Of a stretch of 11,536 nt of DNA, positions 5,210 through 11,536 are shown in pieces. The DNA comes from Candidatus Zixiibacteriota bacterium (GTDB lineage Bacteria; Zixibacteria; MSB-5A5; GN15; FEB-12). The first letter of the stretch is position 1, and every line of letters begins with the position of its first letter. Location: the NCBI GenBank assembly GCA_018816665.1, contig JAHIVM010000267.1, positions 1 through 11,536 on the forward strand, read 5' to 3'. The notes beneath the pieces were generated by a model. That model was not told the DNA's origin and did not search any database. It saw only the letters and a program-made list of their open reading frames with translations. Made by a program: the position numbers and the translations under genes.

Positions 5210-7876
5210 TTGAGTACGCGGCTGACAATTACCCTAACCATCGCCCTTCTATTGCTATGCGGGGTCGGACCATCCGGCTTCGCAAAAGTATCGGGGAAGA
5301 TATCCGGAACTGTCGAGGATTCCGAATCCGGCGATCCGTTGCACGGAGCGACAGTCAGGGTAGATGGGACTAACCTGGTCACACAATGTGATGAAGACGG
5401 TGACTATTTCATCATCGGAGTACCGGTGGGGAAATACGATCTCTCGGTATCACATGTCGGCTATGAGTCGATGACCAAAAAGGAAGTCCGGGTCCTGGTC
5501 GATTTGACCACCCCGGTGGATTTCGCCGTGCCGCAGATCGCCGTCGAACTGCCCGACATGATGATCGTGTATGCTTCGGCACCGGTCGTACAGAAGGATC
5601 TCACAGCTTCGAAAGTCATCTTTACTGAAGAGCGGTTGAAAAACCTGCCCAACATTCAGTCTGTACAGGCAATCCTCACCAATTATCCCGGCGTAGTCGT
5701 TGATCGCGACAACAGCCTCCATATTCGCGGAGGTCGGTCGGGACAGGTGACGTATTATCTTGACGGATTCTCGGTACAGGATCCGTTCTCGTCCACGGCG
5801 GGCATCCGGATCATGCCGACCGCTCTGGAAGAGCTGTCGCTGACCTCCGGCGGCTTCACGGCCGGCTACGGCGAGGCCCTCTCGGGCGTCGTCAGTGCGG
5901 TGACCCCTGAAGGCGGTACTGCCTACCGGGGCCGTCTGCGCGCCTACTCGGCGGCCACCCATGAATATGATGTCAGAAACGGGGAGTGGGGAAGTCTCGG
6001 TCTGACCGACAACCGGTCGGTAAGCTTCAATTTCTCAGGTCCGCTGCCGGGTCAGGATGGGAAACGGTATTCGTTCTTCTCGGCCGGTGAATACCTCCGG
6101 GGAGACAGCTACCTTCCCCATAACTGGAGCACCTACTACACCGGCATGACGAAGGTGACCATTCACCCGTCGAATCGGTTCAGAATCAAGGCTAACGCGA
6201 CGTACTCGATTGGCGACGGCGCCCGGTACCAGCACCGCGATGTCAACGGCCGCTCGTATGACTTCAACCTGAACGGCCTGCCCCTCTGGGATCGCGAAGC
6301 CTACCTGGCGGGCATCTCCGGACACTACACTATTAATGACCATATGCTCGCGTTCCTGAATCTGGATCGCTTCTCCACCCGGACCGAAGTTGCACCGCCT
6401 CACCTACAGGGTGTACACTGGAGTCAATGGCCCGGGTACTCGGAAGACGAATTCGGCGTGTACAACGGAACCATCCAGGACGACAATTACGGCAACAACC
6501 CGGATCAGTCCGATCCTGCGGAAGCTGTCGGGTTCACCGGTCCGGGCGACTTTGACCCGACCTATAGTTATCGCATGTCGCAGTATAACTCGATTTCCGG
6601 TTCGGTGGTCGACCAGATGGGCAAAAAGAACCAGCTTACGGCCGGTTTTGAGTATCGCAGGTACTCGATCGACTGGGATTTCAAGCAGTTCTATAATGAT
6701 CAACCGTACGGAGAAGCCTACACCAGCAGTCCTACCTACGCCTCGGTCTTTGCCGAGGATAAGCTGGAGTACGAGGACTTCGTGGTCAATGTCGGCCTGC
6801 GGCTGGATTATCGCAATGCCGATGTCACTTTCGACGCCACCCCTACGGACACCTCGGTTGACTTCCGCGAAGCCGAGGCCAAAACCAGTCTGTCACCGCG
6901 TATTGGCGTTTCCTTCCCGGTCTCGGATCGGTCGGTGGTCCATTTCAACTACGGTGTATATTACCAGCAGCCGCGTTACGACTATCTGTACACCAATCTT
7001 GAAGGGCGGACCAACACGGGGCTGCCGCAAATCGGCAATCCCGATCTTGATCCCGAGGAAACGATCTCTTACGAAGTTGGTCTGGATCACATGATCGGCG
7101 AGTCGTTGCGTCTTGATGCTACGGCCTACAACAAAGACATCAATGATCTCGTGACCATGCATCAGATTGACACTATCGCCGGCAACCCCATAACGCGGTA
7201 CACCAATGACGACTATGGGTCGGTGATCGGCGTGGATCTGTCCCTTGAAAAACTGCCCGGCACCGGATATCTCAGCGGCTCGGTGTCGTACGGCTACATG
7301 ATGGCCAAGGGGAGCGGGTCCAATGCCTCGGAACCGTACTACACCTATCTGACCTCCAATGTCGATACGTTACCTCCGGTCGGCGAGTACTACCTGGATT
7401 TTGATCAGCGCCATACGGTCACGGCCGTACTTGACTTCCGGGTTCCCGCCAACTGGAATGCCAAGCTGTTTGGTATGAAGATCCCGGGTGCCTGGGGGGT
7501 CAACATGGTCGGCTACTACGGGTCCGGCTTCCCGTACACGCGAGTGGATTCCGATGGCAACCGGCTGGGGCAGCGTAACGAAGAACGCCTGCCGGCCAGC
7601 TACTCTGTCGACATGCGCGTGAACAAGGACTTCACGCTGGGCAAACGCAATCAGATCCTGACCATGTTTGTCGAGGTCGATAACGTGTTCAATCGACGTA
7701 ACATTATAGATGTATATAGTCGCACCGGCCGTCCCGACGATGACGCGGTTACGCCTTCCGGCGGACTGGCGCTCGATGCCGACGATCTGGCGCGGTTCAA
7801 CCGCCTGTACGATCTTGACCCGGAAAACTACTCAGCACCGCGCACGATACGCACCGGGCTGGAATTAAGTTTCTAA
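5210..7876 (+). CDS. TonB-dependent outer-membrane receptor with N-terminal carboxypeptidase-regulatory-like domain
   Basis: 888 residues from TTG 5210 (901 from ATG 5171). Residues 1-25 are a signal peptide (STRLTITLTIALLLLCG, then GFA). Residues about 28-110 form a CarboxypepD_reg-like beta-sandwich (GKISGTVEDSESGDPLHGAT...GDYFIIGVPVGKYDLSV). A MIVYASAP stretch near 118-126 could be the TonB box. The plug follows (about 130-235: VVVDRDNSLHIRGGRSGQ, YYLDGFSVQDP, GGFTAGYGEALSGVVS). The rest is a large beta-barrel with the family motif GNPDLDPE at 609-616 and ends in the aromatic GLELSF typical of BAM-inserted proteins. Such receptors take up siderophores, vitamins, glycans or peptides using TonB-ExbBD energy; some SusC-like ones work with partner lipoproteins. 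No SusD-like partner is seen here. Instead a large secreted protein and a PorV-like protein follow at 15- and 13-bp gaps. Substrate unknown. Confidence 0.93.
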   Translation: MSTRLTITLTIALLLLCGVGPSGFAKVSGKISGTVEDSESGDPLHGATVRVDGTNLVTQCDEDGDYFIIGVPVGKYDLSVSHVGYESMTKKEVRVLVDLTTPVDFAVPQIAVELPDMMIVYASAPVVQKDLTASKVIFTEERLKNLPNIQSVQAILTNYPGVVVDRDNSLHIRGGRSGQVTYYLDGFSVQDPFSSTAGIRIMPTALEELSLTSGGFTAGYGEALSGVVSAVTPEGGTAYRGRLRAYSAATHEYDVRNGEWGSLGLTDNRSVSFNFSGPLPGQDGKRYSFFSAGEYLRGDSYLPHNWSTYYTGMTKVTIHPSNRFRIKANATYSIGDGARYQHRDVNGRSYDFNLNGLPLWDREAYLAGISGHYTINDHMLAFLNLDRFSTRTEVAPPHLQGVHWSQWPGYSEDEFGVYNGTIQDDNYGNNPDQSDPAEAVGFTGPGDFDPTYSYRMSQYNSISGSVVDQMGKKNQLTAGFEYRRYSIDWDFKQFYNDQPYGEAYTSSPTYASVFAEDKLEYEDFVVNVGLRLDYRNADVTFDATPTDTSVDFREAEAKTSLSPRIGVSFPVSDRSVVHFNYGVYYQQPRYDYLYTNLEGRTNTGLPQIGNPDLDPEETISYEVGLDHMIGESLRLDATAYNKDINDLVTMHQIDTIAGNPITRYTNDDYGSVIGVDLSLEKLPGTGYLSGSVSYGYMMAKGSGSNASEPYYTYLTSNVDTLPPVGEYYLDFDQRHTVTAVLDFRVPANWNAKLFGMKIPGAWGVNMVGYYGSGFPYTRVDSDGNRLGQRNEERLPASYSVDMRVNKDFTLGKRNQILTMFVEVDNVFNRRNIIDVYSRTGRPDDDAVTPSGGLALDADDLARFNRLYDLDPENYSAPRTIRTGLELSF

Positions 7877-7878
7877 GT

Positions 7879-7883
7879 GGGAG
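7879..7883 (+). promoter_or_regulatory. Shine-Dalgarno (GGGAG) for the large secreted protein
   Basis: GGGAG lies 8 nt before ATG 7892, in the short gap after the receptor stop. It supports 7892 over the in-frame GTG at 7877, which abuts the receptor's stop codon and would place this site inside the coding sequence. Confidence 0.6.
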
Positions 7884-7891
7884 CGGATGAA

Positions 7892-10663
7892 ATGAAACGG
7901 CCGAATATGAAACTGCAATTCCTGATCCTGACCCTGACCCTGTCCCTGGTTGTCCTTGGTACCGGTTCCGTGCTGGCCAGGCCGTCGACGGCGCCGCCGA
8001 GAAACGCGGCCCAGCCTCCGGCCGGACCCGACGGTATGGAACGAATCCCGCCGGTAGCAACCATCGACCAGATCATTCACAACCAGGGCAATATCGTCAC
8101 CACGGTGGACAACTGGGGATATATCGGCGGGTACCAGTTCTACGGGTATCCGTCGGCCGAGTGGCCGCGAAATTCGGGTCACGATTATGTTGGTGAATTG
8201 AAGTACTGGATGGGTGCGGTGTCCGCCGAGGGAGATACGCTGGTCGCCAATTCAATTGACGATTTCCAGGGCATTCTGGCCACCGGAACGGGTCTGCCGC
8301 GAAACGGCATCCAATTGTCTACCGACACGACGCGCTACTACAACTATGATCCGGCCGACACGGTCGGCGCTGAGGAAGGCAATCCCGCCCTCGGCTGGCG
8401 TGTCTGGAGCAGTGAAGCGAACGACTGGGTGTACACCCAGAACTACAATCCGATCGAATCGACCTTTTTTGCAGGTGGTCCGTTGTCGGTACAGGAATCT
8501 CATTATCGCTTTAACGATGCTGCCCAGGGCAGTCCCCTGATGGGCCTGGAGATGACGCATACGATTCTTCAGTGGAACTACTGCTATAATGAAGACTTCA
8601 TGTTCGTGATTCTTGAAATCAAAAATGTGTCGGACATCGATTATTACAACTTCGCCTTCGGCCTGTACGTGGATATCGACGTGGGTGGTCCCGACGGCAC
8701 CGGTGAGAACGGACGGCTCGAAGATATGGTAGCGTCCGACTCCACCGAAAACCTGGCCTGGATATATGACAGTCAGGGATACGACCCCGGCTGGGCCGCG
8801 AAAACCGGCGTTATGGGTACCAAGTACCTGGAGACACCGGACGATATCGGCATGACCGCGCTGCGCACCGGTGACTGGGCGCTGGTTCCGTCGGTCGATC
8901 CCGGCCGCTATGCGCTGATCAACAGCGAGCAGTACGATGAGTCACTGCCGCCGACCGATCAGTACTATATCCAGTGTACGCGCGGCATCCAGCTTGATGC
9001 CGGTAAGACTATCCGCGTGGTGTACGCCCTGATTGCGGGCGCCAACGAGGAAGACTTCCGGATCAACGCTGCGCTGGCGCAGGAGTTGTACGACAACAAT
9101 TTCGTGGGACCGGAACCTCCGGCCGCCCCGACCCTGAAGGCCATGGCCGGAGATGAGAAGATATACCTGTCCTGGAATGACTCGTCCCAGACAAGTGTAG
9201 ACCCTCTGTTGGGTGTTCAGGACTTTGCCGGATATCGGCTGTTCCGCAGCGATGATCGGGCCCTGACGTGGGGTGAAATAGACCCTGACGACGAAAACGA
9301 ATGTATGGACGTGGCCTATATACCATTGGCCGAATATCGTGTAACCGAGGCCACCGATCCGATCGCCCACAGTTTCATCGACACCGGTTTGATAAACGGT
9401 GTCGAGTACTGGTACGCGCTCGTGGCGTTCGATCAGGGTATGGGGGGCCCGGGTACCGATCCGCTGCAAAATGGATTCGGTCTGCCCGACGGCGCCGTAA
9501 ACGTTGTGGCGGTGTCCCCGGTAACCGATCCGGCAGGTTTCTACGAAGCCGCCGCCACGGTCGAGCACGAGTACACGGGTACGGGCGAACCGTCGAACGG
9601 CAACGTTATTCCCACCGTGTTCAACCGTGAGGATCTTCTAGGTGCGGAATATGAAGTGCATTTTGAAGATCAACCGGACCAGACCTACTGGCATCTGCTG
9701 AACCTGACCACCGGCGATACGGTGCTTGCCAGTCAGACGCGTGCGGGCGGCGAGCCGGACTTGTATACGGTAGCTGAAGGCATGCGAGTGGTAGTTCGCG
9801 ACGGCGACCGCGCCCCGCAATCGATCACTCAAACAGCCCTGGGCGGCCCCGAAACGACTCTGGCCTATGACCAGTTCCTGGGACCGGGACTTCTGCACTG
9901 GTTCGGGGATGATTCGTCGATCGTTCTGGGTGGCAATGCCAAGTACCGCAACACGTTCGAATTGCGGTACACGGGCGACTCCACGCTGGCGCCGTCACTG
10001 TGGGAAGGCTGGATTGGAACCGACCCGATGTACGTGGTTCCGTTCGAATGCTGGAATACCGTCACCGGCCAGCGAGTCTCTCTGGCGGTGGATGAAGCCT
10101 TTGAGTACGACTTCGACCTCTACGTGGTCGACGATGGTGTCTGGCAACCGTGGGACCCGATTGTGATTGTCGATGTCCCGTATGTCGCAGGGGCCGGTTT
10201 GGCCGATCAGGTCTTTCCCGATGGATACGGCTGGTCGTTCAACCTTGACACCAGCGTGTACGCGCCGGTGATCGGCGATGTCCTCACCGTTGAGGGTGCG
10301 CCGCTGAACGGTCCCGATGACGTATTCAGTTTCTCGGTCGACGGCATCAACGCCGCCGAGGCGTCGCTGGATCTGAACAACATCCGTGTCGTTCCCGATC
10401 CGTACTACGCCCATGTCCCGTTGTGGGAGATTTCGGCCGGTGAAACACAGATAGAGTTCCAGAATCTCCCGGATATCTGCACTCTTCGCATTTACTCGCT
10501 TGCGGGTGATCTGGTCAAGACGATAGAGCATACCGACGGCTCTGGTACGGTTCAGTGGAACCTGCTTACAGAAAGCCAACAACAGATCAGTTCCGGCCTG
10601 TATGTATACCATGTTGAGTCTAGCTACGGCGACCATGTGGGCCGTTTCGCTGTGATTAAGTAA
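7892..10663 (+). CDS. Large secreted multidomain protein with Fn3-like module and type IX-like C-terminal sorting domain
   Basis: A 923-residue protein of unknown function. Residues 1-29 are a signal peptide (KLQFLILTLTLSLVVLG...LAR), followed by a Pro/Ala-rich linker. Residues about 65-400 form an uncharacterised domain rich in Trp/Tyr/Asp, with GYIGGYQFYGYPSAEWPRNSG and an ELKYWMGAV motif. I recall similar N-terminal patterns in secreted proteins of FCB candidate phyla but cannot verify this. Residues about 411-515 look like a fibronectin type III module (PPAAPTLKAMAGDEKIYLSW...GYRLFRS...GVEYWYALVAFD). Residues about 570-825 are probably further beta domains. Residues about 828-923 resemble T9SS type A / FlgD-Ig-like tails: IRVVPDPYY, TLRIYSLAGDLVKTIEH, ISSGLYVYHVES, GRFAVIK. 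It is likely exported and attached to or released from the cell surface. No catalytic motif is recognised. Cys are few. The gene sits 15 bp after the TonB receptor and 13 bp before the PorV-like gene. ATG 7907 is a possible alternative start. Confidence 0.88.
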   Translation: MKRPNMKLQFLILTLTLSLVVLGTGSVLARPSTAPPRNAAQPPAGPDGMERIPPVATIDQIIHNQGNIVTTVDNWGYIGGYQFYGYPSAEWPRNSGHDYVGELKYWMGAVSAEGDTLVANSIDDFQGILATGTGLPRNGIQLSTDTTRYYNYDPADTVGAEEGNPALGWRVWSSEANDWVYTQNYNPIESTFFAGGPLSVQESHYRFNDAAQGSPLMGLEMTHTILQWNYCYNEDFMFVILEIKNVSDIDYYNFAFGLYVDIDVGGPDGTGENGRLEDMVASDSTENLAWIYDSQGYDPGWAAKTGVMGTKYLETPDDIGMTALRTGDWALVPSVDPGRYALINSEQYDESLPPTDQYYIQCTRGIQLDAGKTIRVVYALIAGANEEDFRINAALAQELYDNNFVGPEPPAAPTLKAMAGDEKIYLSWNDSSQTSVDPLLGVQDFAGYRLFRSDDRALTWGEIDPDDENECMDVAYIPLAEYRVTEATDPIAHSFIDTGLINGVEYWYALVAFDQGMGGPGTDPLQNGFGLPDGAVNVVAVSPVTDPAGFYEAAATVEHEYTGTGEPSNGNVIPTVFNREDLLGAEYEVHFEDQPDQTYWHLLNLTTGDTVLASQTRAGGEPDLYTVAEGMRVVVRDGDRAPQSITQTALGGPETTLAYDQFLGPGLLHWFGDDSSIVLGGNAKYRNTFELRYTGDSTLAPSLWEGWIGTDPMYVVPFECWNTVTGQRVSLAVDEAFEYDFDLYVVDDGVWQPWDPIVIVDVPYVAGAGLADQVFPDGYGWSFNLDTSVYAPVIGDVLTVEGAPLNGPDDVFSFSVDGINAAEASLDLNNIRVVPDPYYAHVPLWEISAGETQIEFQNLPDICTLRIYSLAGDLVKTIEHTDGSGTVQWNLLTESQQQISSGLYVYHVESSYGDHVGRFAVIK

Positions 10664-10665
10664 AC

Positions 10666-10670
10666 GGAGG
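10666..10670 (+). promoter_or_regulatory. Shine-Dalgarno (GGAGG) for the PorV-like gene
   Basis: GGAGG is 6 nt before GTG 10677, in the short gap after the TAA stop of the preceding gene. It fixes a GTG start that gives a textbook signal peptide beginning MKKLLILF. Confidence 0.8.
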
Positions 10671-10676
10671 CGACCT

Positions 10677-11536
10677 GTGAAAAAGCTGCTGATCCTGTTC
10701 GTTTTGCTGACCCTGGCGGGCGGCGCGCAGGGTGAAAACCGGAGAATCGGTACTGCAGGGGCACAGTTCCTCAAGATCGGTGTCGGTTCGCGATACCAGG
10801 GTATGGCCGAGGCTTCGGTCGCCACAGCCAATGACGTGTACGCCATGTATTGGAATCCCGCCGGTCTGGTTGAGGTGGAGAACTGGGCGGTCAGTTTCAC
10901 CAACGTGAACTGGTTGCTCGATGTGGATCTGAACTACGCGGGCATCGCCCGACATTTCGAAGACGTAGGCACTTTCGGCGTCTCCGTCACGGTCCTGTCC
11001 ACCGATGCCCAGGAGATTACGACAGTGCTGGAGCCCGATGGCACCGGTAGTACGTACGATGCCTCATCGTATGCTATCGGTCTGTCGTTTGCCCGTCAGC
11101 TCACCGCTCGGTTTGCCTTTGGCGGCAGCGTCAAATTCCTCGGCGAGCATATCGGAGAGGTTGATTCGCGCGGTGTGGCGGCGGACTTTGGTACGTTGCT
11201 GTATACGGGCTTCAATTCCCTGCGCCTCGGCATGTCCGTAACCAATATGGGGCCCGACATGGAATTCGCCGGCAACGGCCTCCGGGTGCCTTACGACGGT
11301 CAGGTGGATAACGGGAGCAATGTGCCCGTGGATGCCGCCCTGTCCACCACCCCGTACAACCTGCCCATGACCTTCCGGGTCGGGCTGGCCTACGACGTGG
11401 AGTTCGGCCCCAGGTCCATGCTGACCCTGTCCAGTGAATTCAAACACCCCAACGACAACGAACGCCAGGGCGCCGTCGGGACACAGTTTGCTTACGACGA
11501 ACGCTTTTTTCTCCGTGGCGGATACAAAATCAACTA
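10677..11536 (+). CDS. PorV/PorQ-like (UPF0164 family) outer-membrane beta-barrel protein, 3' end cut off
   Basis: 286 codons are visible from GTG 10677 and the frame runs off the right edge. Residues 1-19 are a signal peptide (KKLLILFVLLTLAGGAQG). Residues about 24-66 carry the family signature: GTAGAQFLKIGVGSRYQGMA, then ANDVYAMYWNPAGL. Alternating beta-strands follow (GTFGVSVTVLS, FAFGGSVKFLGEHIGEVDSRG, LRLGMSVTNMGP, TFRVGLAYDVEFG), as expected of a FadL/PorV-type barrel. In Bacteroidota, PorV binds type IX secretion substrates as they leave the translocon and shuttles them to the attachment complex; in many FCB lineages related proteins have no assigned role. Here it directly follows a gene whose product ends in a sorting-type domain, so a carrier or surface-tethering role for that product is plausible. 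The C-terminal strands cannot be seen. The family call is good; the role is inference. Confidence 0.88.
   Translation, partial: MKKLLILFVLLTLAGGAQGENRRIGTAGAQFLKIGVGSRYQGMAEASVATANDVYAMYWNPAGLVEVENWAVSFTNVNWLLDVDLNYAGIARHFEDVGTFGVSVTVLSTDAQEITTVLEPDGTGSTYDASSYAIGLSFARQLTARFAFGGSVKFLGEHIGEVDSRGVAADFGTLLYTGFNSLRLGMSVTNMGPDMEFAGNGLRVPYDGQVDNGSNVPVDAALSTTPYNLPMTFRVGLAYDVEFGPRSMLTLSSEFKHPNDNERQGAVGTQFAYDERFFLRGGYKIN

Noticed and set aside
9995..10903. A 302-codon minus-strand frame across the secreted-protein/PorV junction
   Set aside because: It spans the junction of two well-supported plus-strand genes and has no recognisable domain; it is a shadow of their codon use.
1..11536. CRISPR arrays, tRNA/rRNA genes, insertion sequences or phage genes
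   Set aside because: I saw no regularly spaced repeats, cloverleaf-type sequence, transposase motifs or terminal inverted repeats. Nearly all of the window is covered by the eight genes described.

Overview
The window looks like a piece of a GC-rich, Gram-negative (diderm) chromosome, most likely from the FCB superphylum or a neighbouring candidate phylum such as Zixibacteria, KSB1 or Latescibacteria. The reasons are three features that tend to occur together in those lineages: a TonB-dependent receptor with an N-terminal carboxypeptidase-regulatory-like domain, a large secreted protein with a type IX-like C-terminal domain, and a PorV/UPF0164-type outer-membrane protein. Genes start at ATG, GTG or TTG, and most have recognisable Shine-Dalgarno sequences. 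The taxonomic call is inference from gene content, not from a marker gene.

The left half (1-4904, minus strand) is a tightly packed five-gene signalling operon. Read in its own direction, it begins with a TrpX/ABC_sub_bind-type periplasmic binding protein (3951-4904) and a membrane histidine kinase with a periplasmic sensor, HAMP, HisKA and HATPase domains (2281-3954). Two stand-alone receiver proteins follow (1881-2261 and 1502-1870). Last is a cytoplasmic hybrid kinase with its receiver at the N-terminus and HisKA/HATPase at the C-terminus (1-1505, running off the left edge). Two of the four junctions are 4-bp ATGA overlaps and the other two gaps are 10 and 19 bp. No transporter permease, ATPase or DNA-binding output domain is present. 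The binding protein therefore probably works as a ligand sensor for the kinase, and the operon looks like a branched or multistep phosphorelay.

The spacer 4905-5209 separates the two divergent operons. It holds several short inverted repeats, an A8 tract and only weak promoter-like sequences.

The right half (5210-11536, plus strand) is a second operon with 15- and 13-bp gaps: the TonB-dependent receptor (5210-7876), a 923-residue secreted multidomain protein of unknown function with an Fn3-like module and a sorting-type C-terminus (7892-10663), and a PorV-like outer-membrane protein cut by the right edge (10677-11536). These three probably form an outer-membrane/cell-surface system. The divergent sensory operon may control it, but nothing in the window proves that link.
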